Origin: Candidatus Shapirobacteria bacterium
GTDB lineage: Bacteria; Patescibacteriota; Microgenomatia; UBA12405
Assembly (NCBI GenBank): GCA_009885205.1
Contig: VFLE01000014.1
Coordinates: 1 to 20,965, forward strand
Reading direction: 5' to 3'
DNA: 20,965 nucleotides
The notes beneath the pieces were generated by a model that was not told the origin of the DNA, ran no database searches, and was given only the letters and a program-made list of their open reading frames with translations. Shown piece after piece: positions 1-5,845 of the stretch. The translations under genes and the position numbers were made by a program. The number at the start of each line of letters is the position of its first letter. The stretch's first letter is position 1.

Positions 1-1017
1 AACAAAGTAACTAAAGAATACTTCGGCTTCTTCTTTCATTACGTACTTCAACCTGTCAATGAGTATAGCATTAACCCATATCTGCTTAGCGTATTCATCC
101 ATACTACCAGAGAAGTCTAACAATATAATAATTTTCTGCTTTTGTTCTTTACGGTCAACAGGTACATTAACAGTTAAGTCTTTAGTTAAGAACTTAGTTC
201 TGAAGTTTGGAAACATTTTCTGATATAACTCGACTTGACTAAACTGAGCGTAGTCACGCATAATCTTTTTAGAGTACTGATCAGAGTTTGAAACTAATTT
301 TTCAGATGTTTCTTTTTCAACTTTGAACTCATCACCAAGATTACCTACAATAGATATTTTATTAAGAATATCCATTTTGCGATTCTTACTTAAATCGTTA
401 AAATTTAATTGCTCGTTAATATCAGCATCGGCATAAACTGATCTGTCAAAACTTAACGTAGAATCGTAGTCTAAGTCATCTTCGGTTTGTTTAGTTGGAT
501 CAGCATGCTCACTTAGATTACTTATTTTTCTATAAATAGCTATTGCTTGTTCAAGCGGAGTATTACCTGGAATAAATTGCTCGAATATACTATTGTATAA
601 AGACATTTTACTTTCACGGTCAGTTAATTGACCTTCAGACATGGAACTAGTATCAGAAAACATTTCATTTACATAATCTCTGTCATCAACCATTTTTAAA
701 TAACATACTCGTGCCAACTCTTTAATAGTTATTTGCGACTTATCTAGCCATACATTAGCTTTAGTTTTAATATCCTCTTTAGTAGGAGTTAAATAAGTTA
801 CAGGATCTTTAACGAAGAGGTTTGAATTATCATCTTCAGCTTCAGCGCCATAACCCCAAGAATAATTAGTCCACACACTCGGAGACCAAGTGTATGAACT
901 GTATTTATTCTCTTTTTTAACCTTACTACCATAACCATAACCATAACCACCGTAATTGTCGTACTCTGAGACGTGGCCGTCTTCGTCACCCCAATAAGAA
1001 TTTTTATATCTACTCAT
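1..1017 (-). CDS. vWA-domain protein, CoxE/ViaA-like partner of the MoxR ATPase (3' end outside window)
   Basis: This minus-strand frame is open from ATG at 1017 to the window edge, giving 339 residues without a stop; the C-terminus is missing. The N-terminus is low-complexity and rich in Tyr, Gly and Trp (about residues 5-55), followed by a charged helical middle. A von Willebrand A domain starts near residue 293: a hydrophobic strand leads into the MIDAS motif DFSGS (D301, S303, S305), which normally binds Mg2+. A C-terminal vWA after a helical region is typical of the CoxE/ViaA partners of MoxR ATPases, and the gene starts 18 nt after the MoxR stop. Such pairs act as chaperones in metal insertion or complex remodelling. 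The phage target is unknown. The fold is confident, the role inferred. Confidence 0.82.
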   Translation of the reverse strand, partial: MSRYKNSYWGDEDGHVSEYDNYGGYGYGYGSKVKKENKYSSYTWSPSVWTNYSWGYGAEAEDDNSNLFVKDPVTYLTPTKEDIKTKANVWLDKSQITIKELARVCYLKMVDDRDYVNEMFSDTSSMSEGQLTDRESKMSLYNSIFEQFIPGNTPLEQAIAIYRKISNLSEHADPTKQTEDDLDYDSTLSFDRSVYADADINEQLNFNDLSKNRKMDILNKISIVGNLGDEFKVEKETSEKLVSNSDQYSKKIMRDYAQFSQVELYQKMFPNFRTKFLTKDLTVNVPVDRKEQKQKIIILLDFSGSMDEYAKQIWVNAILIDRLKYVMKEEAEVFFSYFV

Positions 1018-1035
1018 GTTAGTCTATTTGATAGG

Positions 1036-2070
1036 TTATTCCATGATTGACTTAACTGTCAATTTTTTGGATAATGAAGTATATAATTCTGTAGAACTTT
1101 TAACCAATGCAGCGTGTATAGCAGCAAGGTCATCAGACACTGTTAATTTTTTAATATCTCTGATACTTGCAGCTAATGCTTCGATGTCATTTTTATAATC
1201 AGATATTTCCGATTCTGATATTAAATTATTTGCTTTCAATTTACCAACTACAATATCTAAGTCAGATGATAATTTTCTGAATTTTAATGTACTTTGATAT
1301 TTTTTAAGTGTATCAGCAATTAATGCAGGTTTTTTAGCGAACTCTGCAATAAAGTTTAACGAGTCTGGACCACATTCTTCGTATACTGTATAAGCAGTAA
1401 CAGCTACACGAGGCGATATTGTAATACCACCACGGTGATATTCTTGAAGCAAAAAAGGAATAATAGGATCTACATTACCTTCGCCAAACTTAGTCTCTAA
1501 TAACTTATTGTAACTAGCTTCAGTATAATTATCCCACAATACATTTAATTCAAGCGGAAACCTTTCCATTAATGCTTTTAAAGATGCATTCTTAGAGAAC
1601 TCTTCGCGAGTACGATTAGTACAACAGATAATAAATTTTGTCTTAATAGGAAAGATCTGTGTACCGTTTCTGAATACTTTAGAAGATAATATATCTTTTA
1701 ATTGCTCTAATATAAAGTCTGGAGCATCGAATAATTCTTCGAATACTACATACTCATAATTCATAAAAGAGTTTTCAACTAAGTACTCGATTTTACCTGA
1801 TCTCTCGAATGTAGGTATGTCTAAACCGCCAAACATTCTGTCTGTAGTCATACCAGTACCCATTGTAATTACATAAGGTGAAATACCTTTTTCTGCTAAA
1901 TAAGCCATAGTAAGTTCTGATTTACCATGACCACCAGGACCATACAGTACAATATTCTTGCCTGTCTTCAAACCAATATCTAAGATACTGAGTGATTTGT
2001 CCATGAATACGAAGTCTTTACTAAGACCTTCTGATTCTACTACTGCTTTTGATTTTTTAGCTGTCGCCAT
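1036..2070 (-). CDS. MoxR-family AAA+ ATPase
   Basis: This 344-residue protein is a AAA+ ATPase of usual MoxR size. Visible motifs are Walker A GPGGHGKS (residues 44-51), Walker B VVFEE (108-112), sensor 1 at T151-N152, a possible arginine finger in LMERF (R170) and a sensor-2-like SPR (219-221). The C-terminal 60 residues are helical and charged and contain DLAAIHA (314-320), which also occurs in the 130-residue protein at 2825-3217. MoxR ATPases work with vWA proteins, and the vWA gene follows directly, so the two probably form one chaperone. No copy of the local repeated promoter lies just upstream, so it may be read from the promoter at 2430-2472 through the tRNA-like element. The substrate cannot be inferred. 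Confidence 0.9.
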   Translation of the reverse strand: MATAKKSKAVVESEGLSKDFVFMDKSLSILDIGLKTGKNIVLYGPGGHGKSELTMAYLAEKGISPYVITMGTGMTTDRMFGGLDIPTFERSGKIEYLVENSFMNYEYVVFEELFDAPDFILEQLKDILSSKVFRNGTQIFPIKTKFIICCTNRTREEFSKNASLKALMERFPLELNVLWDNYTEASYNKLLETKFGEGNVDPIIPFLLQEYHRGGITISPRVAVTAYTVYEECGPDSLNFIAEFAKKPALIADTLKKYQSTLKFRKLSSDLDIVVGKLKANNLISESEISDYKNDIEALAASIRDIKKLTVSDDLAAIHAALVKSSTELYTSLSKKLTVKSIME

Positions 2071-2101
2071 TTTTAAAATTTATTAAAGGGTTAAATAAAA
2101 G

Positions 2102-2118
2102 GTTATCAATATGATAAC
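2102..2118. promoter_or_regulatory. 7-bp perfect inverted repeat in the leader of the MoxR gene
   Basis: GTTATCA and TGATAAC flank the 3-nt centre ATA, 32 nt upstream of the MoxR start and next to the 3' end of a tRNA-like element. It could be an operator or a small RNA hairpin that sets a transcript end. No T-tract follows on the minus strand, so it is not an ordinary terminator. Confidence 0.35.
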
Positions 2119-2122
2119 TTTG

Positions 2123-2187
2123 CAATTATAAAGAGAATCGAACTCTAAACACCAACTACCAGCCAATGTGTGCTACCAAGCATAATT
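2123..2187 (-). tRNA. tRNA-like element with intact acceptor and T arm, unresolved anticodon arm
   Basis: On the minus strand AATTATG (5') pairs with TATAATT (3', one G-U) as a 7-bp acceptor stem, and the T arm reads AGAG-TTCGATT-CTCT. A short D-like hairpin GCT-TGGT-AGC follows the acceptor. The whole is only 65 nt, and no 5-bp anticodon stem with a 7-nt loop is visible; ACAC and GTGT could close a 15-nt loop. CCA is not encoded (CAA follows). It may be a degenerate tRNA, one needing processing, or a tRNA mimic. The amino acid cannot be assigned. Confidence 0.5.
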
Positions 2188-2220
2188 TACCGGCTTACCA
2201 GGCCAACCACAACCAACTTA

Positions 2221-2415
2221 TCACTTACGCCGCCATGACTTATGCACTGCTGCGCTTAACTCTTGACTTACAATTTGAATTGTGTTACCTGTCTTATGTT
2301 CTATAATAGGTATGTAACTGTACGTCTTAACCTGAGAACAACCTACGCATGACTTATATCCTAAGTCTACTCTAACTTGGTGTAATTCTTTACCACATCT
2401 ACAATACATAAGCAT
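2221..2415 (-). CDS. Small zinc-ribbon-like protein
   Basis: A 64-residue protein with two cysteine pairs, CRC at residues 5-7 and CVGC at 23-26, separated by a basic stretch. This spacing suits one Zn2+ in a treble-clef or ribbon fold. The tail is basic and ends in WRRK. Small phage proteins with a similar layout (Cys pair, then Arg, Gly-Tyr, Cys pair, then HKTGN) are known to me only as hypotheticals, so no function is given. It sits directly under a copy of the repeated promoter at 2430-2472, whose TATATATG box lies only 20 nt from the start, leaving almost no leader. A second ATG two codons in is possible. Confidence 0.7.
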   Translation of the reverse strand: MLMYCRCGKELHQVRVDLGYKSCVGCSQVKTYSYIPIIEHKTGNTIQIVSQELSAAVHKSWRRK

Positions 2416-2424
2416 ATATTTTTT

Positions 2425-2595
2425 TTATTCATATATATTATCCGACTCGTTTGTTATTAAGTCCGTGGGGTCAAAAGCATCTTCTAATTCATATAAACTC
2501 ATAACTAATTCTTTTTCGAAATTACTTAGTGCACTGAATCCAAATTCACCGTATATTTCCGATGCTAATTGGTTTAATCTAGTCATTATACCCAT
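2425..2595 (-). CDS. Hypothetical small acidic protein
   Basis: The frame is open further upstream, but that extension would read through the tRNA-like element at 2616-2673, so I take ATG 2595 (56 residues); ATG 2586 (53 residues) is equally possible. The protein is mainly helical and acidic at its C-terminus, with no motif I recognise. Its last 15 or so codons are also promoter sequence: the element at 2430-2472 encodes the end of this protein and drives the next gene. This dual use probably explains the unusual Asp/Asn/Glu-rich tail. Confidence 0.55.
   Translation of the reverse strand: MGIMTRLNQLASEIYGEFGFSALSNFEKELVMSLYELEDAFDPTDLITNESDNIYE
2430..2472 (-). promoter_or_regulatory. Repeated phage promoter, copy H (inside a coding region)
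   Basis: Minus strand: CACGGACTTA, 15 nt, then GATAATATATATG. It matches the downstream core of the family with the same 15-nt spacer, but lacks the upstream TGCTATACAC box. It overlaps the 3' end of the gene at 2425-2595 and lies just before the zinc-ribbon gene. Confidence 0.65.
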
Positions 2596-2615
2596 ATCTA
2601 TAAATTTAAAATTAG

Positions 2616-2673
2616 TAGTCAGGATGGGAGTCGAACCCACTTGTAGTAAACTACCGAACCAATTCACCTGACT
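2616..2673 (-). tRNA. Short tRNA-like element (58 nt)
   Basis: On the minus strand AGTCAGG pairs perfectly with CCTGACT as an acceptor stem, and GTGGG-TTCGACT-CCCAT is a good T arm. Only about 26 nt remain between acceptor and T arm, too few for both D and anticodon arms. They hold a GTAG-TTTA-CTAC hairpin. GTAGTAA just upstream of the element could also pair with TTACTAC inside it, which would make a pseudoknot with the acceptor stem. It looks like a truncated or mimic tRNA. No anticodon is assigned. Confidence 0.45.
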
Positions 2674-2702
2674 TACCCGACCGTATTACTACGATCCAGT
2701 CA

Positions 2703-2822
2703 TTATTCTACTCTATTATAAGCATTTTCCATCATAGGATTACTATGCATGTAAACATTACCTATTTTGAGCATCCACTCGTTAAATCTAGATATTCTCT
2801 CAAACCTTTCTTGTTCTGCCAT
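2703..2822 (-). CDS. Hypothetical 39-residue protein
   Basis: A 39-residue frame starting 2 nt after the TAA of the preceding gene (TAACCATG), the same tight coupling seen through the rest of this operon. The protein begins MAEQERFERI, is amphipathic and rich in Met, Glu and Asn, and has no recognised motif. It is the last gene of the six-gene run that begins at 3983, and is followed by the 58-nt tRNA-like element. The support is the translational coupling and reading-frame spacing; there is no homology that I know. Confidence 0.55.
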   Translation of the reverse strand: MAEQERFERISRFNEWMLKIGNVYMHSNPMMENAYNRVE

Positions 2823-2824
2823 GG

Positions 2825-3217
2825 TTACATTTGTTTTAATAATTCTAATAATTTTCTCATATCAGCGTGTATAGCAGCTAATTCTTCACTAAGTTCGTCT
2901 CTGATATTATTTAATTTTCCAGTACATTCGTCTAATATAGTGTCTTCTTTTTTAACTACTATTATACCTGCTTTAGTAAGCATCTTATTTTCTAGATCAC
3001 TCCAGAACTCTACACCTTCTACTGATACTTTCCAGTCAAAAGCTTCTGCTAATATACCTTCATCATCATTTAATAAGAATATAGAAGCTAATTTCACTCC
3101 TCTTTGCTTTAATAATTCTGCAAAGAAGTCATTCTGATATTTCTTTGGTATTTTACTACATAATGTAGCTTCATAAACTTCTTTAGACTCTCTTTTAATT
3201 TCTGTTAGTTGTGCCAT
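2825..3217 (-). CDS. Hypothetical protein with C-terminal helix shared with the MoxR protein
   Basis: A 130-residue protein starting 1 nt after the stop of the gene before it. Residues 1-95 look mixed alpha/beta (LASIFLLNDDEG, then AGIIVVKKEDT). The C-terminal 30 residues form a charged helix with ELAAIHA at 112-118, nearly the same as DLAAIHA in the MoxR ATPase of this window, and the DNA encoding the core is identical over 14 bp (CAGCGTGTATAGCA on the plus strand). This may be a common interaction helix, so the protein could be linked to the MoxR-vWA pair, but a chance match is not excluded. No enzymatic motif is seen. Confidence 0.72.
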   Translation of the reverse strand: MAQLTEIKRESKEVYEATLCSKIPKKYQNDFFAELLKQRGVKLASIFLLNDDEGILAEAFDWKVSVEGVEFWSDLENKMLTKAGIIVVKKEDTILDECTGKLNNIRDELSEELAAIHADMRKLLELLKQM

Positions 3218-3218
3218 T

Positions 3219-3470
3219 TTAAATTACTTTAATTGTTAGTGATAAAAATCCTTGCTCTGTTGGAACGCTTAGGTGGTTCCATAGTCTATTACAACTAAAC
3301 CTCTTACTCTTTTTAAAAGTAGATTTCTGACGAACAGATTCTAATATCCATTGCTTACTGGTTAGACCTCTACATGGTCGTTCTGATGCATGAGCAATTT
3401 TATGCTCTTGTAGTTTATTTTTCTTGTACTCTTTACAATACTCGTGGGCTTTTAAAGCATCTGGTGCCAT
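3219..3470 (-). CDS. Hypothetical basic protein
   Basis: An 83-residue, strongly basic protein, rich in Lys, Arg and His in its first 65 residues, with three cysteines (residues 12, 33 and 59) too scattered to call a zinc site. The end (LSLTIKVI) is hydrophobic. It starts 1 nt after the TAG of the 55-residue gene and its stop sits 1 nt before the next ATG, so it is translationally coupled on both sides. The charge would suit nucleic-acid binding, which is only inference from composition. Confidence 0.6.
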   Translation of the reverse strand: MAPDALKAHEYCKEYKKNKLQEHKIAHASERPCRGLTSKQWILESVRQKSTFKKSKRFSCNRLWNHLSVPTEQGFLSLTIKVI

Positions 3471-3471
3471 A

Positions 3472-3639
3472 CTATTTATCTTTAATGGTTAAAATATTTA
3501 AGCGTAATTTCTCTGTAGTCATGTAGTGACAATTTTTTAATCCATAGTTATCATCTACATACTCTTCGTAGTCTACTATATCTTCGACTTGTTCTATTAT
3601 TACTTTACCACTTTCGTAGTCTAATACTGTTATATACAT
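3472..3639 (-). CDS. Hypothetical acidic 55-residue protein
   Basis: A 55-residue frame that opens with the strand MYITVLDYESGKVII, then an acidic helix rich in Asp, Glu and Tyr, and ends in a Lys-rich tail. A small beta-strand followed by an acidic EEYVDD segment and a conserved-looking YMTT recalls short hypothetical proteins common in large phages, but no function is known to me. It starts 2 nt after the stop of the 35-residue gene and ends 1 nt before the next start, so it belongs to the same operon. Confidence 0.65.
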   Translation of the reverse strand: MYITVLDYESGKVIIEQVEDIVDYEEYVDDNYGLKNCHYMTTEKLRLNILTIKDK

Positions 3640-3641
3640 AG

Positions 3642-3749
3642 TTAATTTTTTAACGCCCAGCCGGCGTATCTACCGGCTTCTCGTAGTTCATACTTGATTC
3701 TTAGTATTACTAATTTAATAATACTTGAAAACCTAATTTTTTTTCTCAT
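3642..3749 (-). CDS. Hypothetical 35-residue basic peptide
   Basis: A 35-residue frame starting MRKKIRFSSIIKLVILRIKY, positively charged with a hydrophobic middle (IIKLVILRI), able to form an amphipathic helix. It lies between two better supported genes in the same operon: 27 nt after the upstream stop, with a run of A residues before the ATG, and 2 nt before the next start. It could be a membrane-active or partner-binding peptide, but that is guesswork from composition. Confidence 0.5.
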   Translation of the reverse strand: MRKKIRFSSIIKLVILRIKYELREAGRYAGWALKN

Positions 3750-3776
3750 AATGTTTTTTTTAATTAATTACTAATA

Positions 3777-3983
3777 TTACCAACCAGTTATTAAGTCTGA
3801 AGCGCGAATATAGGTTAATCCTCGGTAGTTAAACCATGAATATAAACCTTCTTGGTCATTTTCTTCATTATAGATGAAGGCAAAACGCTTAGGTAAATAG
3901 CCAATTAGGTAACCAGTGTATTTAACTTTGTTTAAATAAATAGTTGTTTCTCTGCGCTTGAAACTTTTAAGTGTTGTAGTCAT
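3777..3983 (-). CDS. Hypothetical 68-residue protein, first gene of the six-gene operon
   Basis: A basic N-terminus (TTTLKSFKRRETTIYL) is followed by beta-rich sequence with many aromatics (TGYLIGYLPKRFAFIY, then LYSWFNYRGLTYIR), suggesting a small beta-barrel or OB/SH3-like fold; this is prediction by eye. Its leader runs from the promoter at 4022-4070 and carries TTAACCCTTTAATA, also found in part before the MoxR gene and other early genes. It heads the run 3983-2703, in which each later gene starts within a few bases of the previous stop, apart from a 27-nt gap after this gene. Confidence 0.72.
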   Translation of the reverse strand: MTTTLKSFKRRETTIYLNKVKYTGYLIGYLPKRFAFIYNEENDQEGLYSWFNYRGLTYIRASDLITGW

Positions 3984-4021
3984 TTTAAAGTGGTATTAAA
4001 GGGTTAAATATAAATTAATTT

Positions 4022-4070
4022 CGAATATATTATCCTACTTAAATATTATTAAGATCGTGTGGTTAATATA
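4022..4070 (-). promoter_or_regulatory. Repeated phage promoter, copy G
   Basis: Minus strand: CACGATCTTA, 15 nt, then GATAATATATTCG, about 40 nt before the 68-residue gene. The core spacing matches the other copies exactly. The upstream TGCTATACAC box is degenerate (TTATATTAAC). It probably drives the six-gene operon ending at 2703. Confidence 0.68.
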
Positions 4071-4108
4071 ACTATGCTTATGCTCAATCTAAGGTGTTAA
4101 TTTGTTTA

Positions 4109-4288
4109 TTAGAATAAAAAGGTTGGATGGTATATTACTACCCCTCTATCAGCCTCTATCTGCCTCCAAACAAACTGTTTAAGATATAAATAGTAGAAAT
4201 ATCTATGTTTTCTACTTGAATTATAAAGAATTGGATTCCAATATTTCCATTCTCCTGAACTAAAAAATCTTGATACTTTGAAAGTCAT
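4109..4288 (-). CDS. Hypothetical 59-residue aromatic basic protein
   Basis: A 59-residue frame beginning MTFKVSRFFSSGEWKYWNPI, extraordinarily rich in Tyr, Phe and Trp (about a quarter of residues) and basic. It has its own promoter copy (4318-4367) about 30 nt upstream, which is the main evidence that it is a gene. Its leader (ACACCACACACT before ATG) resembles those of the 5614 and 6073 genes. No terminator hairpin is visible before the next promoter. No homology is recognised; the many aromatics would suit a small beta-sheet binding protein. Confidence 0.6.
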   Translation of the reverse strand: MTFKVSRFFSSGEWKYWNPILYNSSRKHRYFYYLYLKQFVWRQIEADRGVVIYHPTFLF

Positions 4289-4317
4289 AGTGTGTGGTGT
4301 TAATTATTAATTAATTT

Positions 4318-4367
4318 CGTGGATATTATCTGTAGAATTTTTAAATAGTACCGTGTGGTGTATAGCA
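4318..4367 (-). promoter_or_regulatory. Repeated phage promoter, copy F
   Basis: Minus strand: TGCTATACAC, 2 nt, CACGGTACTA, 15 nt, GATAATATCCACG. The core box is altered (GTACTA for GACTTA) and the downstream TATATTTG is lost to TATCCACG, so it may be weaker. It sits just before the 59-residue gene. Confidence 0.62.
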
Positions 4368-4383
4368 AGTTTCCACTTAAGTA

Positions 4384-4437
4384 AATACTGTGACATTAGG
4401 GTATTAATTAAGTAAGAGTAAGGGGCTATTGTCATAG
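4384..4437. repeat. 54-bp imperfect repeat element, copy 1
   Basis: This 54-bp element shares TGACATTAGGGTATTA and GGCTATTGTCA with a second copy at 7031-7083. The ends form an inverted repeat: CTGTGACA at the left, TGTCATAG at the right. It lies 17 bp upstream of promoter copy F, between that promoter and the terminator of the 101-residue gene. A protein-binding or recombination site is plausible; the function is unknown. Confidence 0.7.
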
Positions 4438-4459
4438 TTTTGTTGTGATAAAGGATTAA

Positions 4460-4496
4460 AAAAATATAAAAAAAAAGGCCACCCGAAGGTGACCTA
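4460..4496 (-). terminator. Intrinsic terminator of the 101-residue gene
   Basis: On the minus strand AGGTCACC-TTCG-GGTGGCCT is an 8-bp stem (one G-U) with a tetraloop, followed by nine T residues, just after the stop at 4507. Confidence 0.88.
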
Positions 4497-4506
4497 ATTT
4501 AATTAA

Positions 4507-4812
4507 TTATACTAAATTTGGTAACGCTCTAACAAAAGCGGGTAAGTTATTAGTATTAGTATACGAGCCATATTTCTCGAAACAAGGCATTAAGTCAAAT
4601 TTCGCTTTAAAGGCGTTATATACTAAGTCGTGGTCGTAAGTACATAGTACTGACTTGTTATTAGTAAAACTAATAATAGTATTACTTCCAATTAATGACT
4701 TGCGAATAACGAAGCGCTTAGTCGTTATAGAGTTTGTAGTAACTGTTGTTACTGTTGAAGTTGTAGGAGCGATGGTGTTGGCTACGACTACTGAGTTTTT
4801 TGACTTTGTCAT
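4507..4812 (-). CDS. Early small protein, paralogue family member 1 (long form)
   Basis: A 101-residue protein whose C-terminal 76 residues match the two 76-residue proteins at 5843-6073 and 6387-6617. Shared landmarks are TTKRFVIRKSLIG, FTNNK, CTYDHD and the end motif MPCF.KYGSYTNTN. This copy alone has a 26-residue Thr/Val/Ser-rich N-terminal extension. The core looks like a small alpha/beta fold; no function is known to me. It stands alone between promoter copy E and its own terminator. Being one of three tandem paralogues under matched promoters suggests a dose- or variety-selected early function such as host takeover or anti-defence, which is inference. Confidence 0.78.
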   Translation of the reverse strand: MTKSKNSVVVANTIAPTTSTVTTVTTNSITTKRFVIRKSLIGSNTIISFTNNKSVLCTYDHDLVYNAFKAKFDLMPCFEKYGSYTNTNNLPAFVRALPNLV

Positions 4813-4855
4813 GGTAATTTAATTAAAAGGTTATGAAGTTTAATTATTTAATCTT

Positions 4856-4905
4856 CGAATATATTATCCTACTATTAAAAAACTAAGTCCGTGAAGTGTA
4901 TAGCA
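4856..4905 (-). promoter_or_regulatory. Repeated phage promoter, copy E
   Basis: Minus strand: TGCTATACAC, 2 nt, CACGGACTTA, 15 nt, GATAATATATTCG; a full-length copy, about 45 nt before the 101-residue gene. Confidence 0.75.
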
Positions 4906-4992
4906 TAGTAATCACCATGTTATTTGACTATAGATAGTAAATAGTAAGGACGAAAGTCGGCTCTGCCTGTCAATTCCACAATTAAGTAGAGT

Positions 4993-5013
4993 AAAAGGCC
5001 ACCGTAGTGACCT
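4993..5013 (-). terminator. Intrinsic terminator of the 57-residue gene
   Basis: Minus strand AGGTCAC-TACG-GTGGCCT (7 bp, one G-U) then TTTT, 19 nt after the stop at 5032. Stem and loop resemble the terminator at 4460-4496, suggesting the cassettes arose by duplication. Confidence 0.8.
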
Positions 5014-5031
5014 TATTTAGTTACTATTTTG

Positions 5032-5205
5032 TTATAACTCTGTAAATTCTATTAAACTGTTGTCAGAATTAGATATTACTGCATCAAAGGACACTGTTAT
5101 AACTCTTACTAAGACATCATCTTCATAGATGAAGGTATTACTACCATCTGTAAATTCTGTGTAAACTGTACTTGACTCTCTACTTGTTGTTTTAATTAAT
5201 TTCAT
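5032..5205 (-). CDS. Hypothetical 57-residue early protein
   Basis: A 57-residue frame starting MKLIKTTSRESSTVYTEF, with alternating hydrophobic and polar residues through TFIYEDDVLVRVITVSF, suggesting a small all-beta protein, and an acidic end. It has the complete cassette layout seen around it: promoter copy D upstream, leader with AACCTTTAAATAAATCACC before ATG, and its own terminator at 4993-5013. No homologue is recognised. Confidence 0.7.
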   Translation of the reverse strand: MKLIKTTSRESSTVYTEFTDGSNTFIYEDDVLVRVITVSFDAVISNSDNSLIEFTEL

Positions 5206-5235
5206 GGTGATTTATTTAAAGGTTATTATTAAATT

Positions 5236-5280
5236 CATAGATATTATCTGACTTATATCTGTATAAGTCTGTGTAGTAAA
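5236..5280 (-). promoter_or_regulatory. Repeated phage promoter, copy D
   Basis: Minus strand: CACAGACTTA, 15 nt, GATAATATCTATG. The core spacing is kept, but the upstream TGCTATACAC box is absent and the -7-like box is altered. It lies about 30 nt before the 57-residue gene. Confidence 0.6.
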
Positions 5281-5282
5281 AT

Positions 5283-5303
5283 AAGCAGTTTAGTGACTTG
5301 CTT
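5283..5303 (-). terminator. Intrinsic terminator of the 99-residue gene
   Basis: Minus strand AAGC-A-AGT...ACT-GCTT forms a stem with one bulge, followed by ATTTTA. The sequence is nearly repeated at 6355-6375. Confidence 0.68.
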
Positions 5304-5314
5304 AGGTCAATTAA

Positions 5315-5614
5315 TTAATTAATTACTTGTGTTTCATAAGTAACTCCATTATCATCACTTTCACTAGTATTTTCACTATTTTCAAGTAACTCATTAAATT
5401 CATAGTCATTAAATAACTCATAATTGTGAGTCATAAATAAGTCATAATCTTCATTATACTCGAAGGTTAATAAGTCTTCTCTAAATAATAAGTCATAAAT
5501 AAAACTACTGTAGTTGCTCATGAGTATTTCTACTTCTTCAATAGTTAAATTTCTTAGTTCTAACATTTGCTCTTCAGTGATGGAGCGATTCTTTGTTAAT
5601 TTAATTGTAGTCAT
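5315..5614 (-). CDS. Hypothetical very acidic early protein
   Basis: A 99-residue protein, basic for its first 11 residues and then strongly acidic (Glu, Asp, Asn and Tyr-rich), mostly helical by appearance, with EYNEDYDLF and ELLENSENTSESDD. Small acidic proteins in phage early regions can mimic DNA, as Ocr and many anti-restriction or anti-CRISPR proteins do. That idea rests only on charge and location. It forms a single-gene unit with promoter copy C and a terminator at 5283-5303. Its leader holds an inverted repeat of TATATATA. Confidence 0.75.
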   Translation of the reverse strand: MTTIKLTKNRSITEEQMLELRNLTIEEVEILMSNYSSFIYDLLFREDLLTFEYNEDYDLFMTHNYELFNDYEFNELLENSENTSESDDNGVTYETQVIN

Positions 5615-5674
5615 GGTATGTGGTGGTTAAGTGTTTAGTATATATATAATTAAGTTTATATATAATTTTTTAAC

Positions 5675-5724
5675 CAAATATATTATCTCACTATAAATCT
5701 TGTAAGTCCGTGTAGTGTATAGCA
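5675..5724 (-). promoter_or_regulatory. Repeated phage promoter, copy C
   Basis: Minus strand: TGCTATACAC, 2 nt, CACGGACTTA, 15 nt, GATAATATATTTG; matches the consensus throughout. A TATATATA/TATATATA hairpin lies between it and the acidic-protein gene. Confidence 0.78.
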
Positions 5725-5798
5725 ACTATTCACTGTAAAAATAAGATCGTTAGCGATTGAACACACCTCTGCCTGTCAATTCCACCGATAGGTAGAGT

Positions 5799-5817
5799 AA
5801 AAACCCTCTTTCGAGGG
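5799..5817 (-). terminator. Intrinsic terminator of the 5843-6073 gene
   Basis: Minus strand CCCTC-GAAA-GAGGG followed by five T residues, downstream of the stop-codon run. Confidence 0.87.
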
Positions 5818-5827
5818 CTTTAGTTAA

Positions 5828-5845
5828 CTATTATTATTATTATTA
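5828..5845 (-). repeat. In-frame run of stop codons (TAA x5, TAG)
   Basis: After the last codon of the 76-residue gene the minus strand reads five TAA codons and then TAG in the same frame. Similar runs follow two virion-protein genes at 15751 and 16077. Confidence 0.9.

Noticed and set aside
2616..2667. N-terminal extension of the small gene to 2667
   Set aside because: It would read through the tRNA-like element; an internal ATG at 2595 or 2586 is more credible.
2465..3137. Plus-strand open frames at 2465-2671 and 2745-3137
   Set aside because: They are opposite well-packed minus-strand genes, lack A-rich leaders, and are Ser/Ile/Asn/Phe-rich shadows of those genes.
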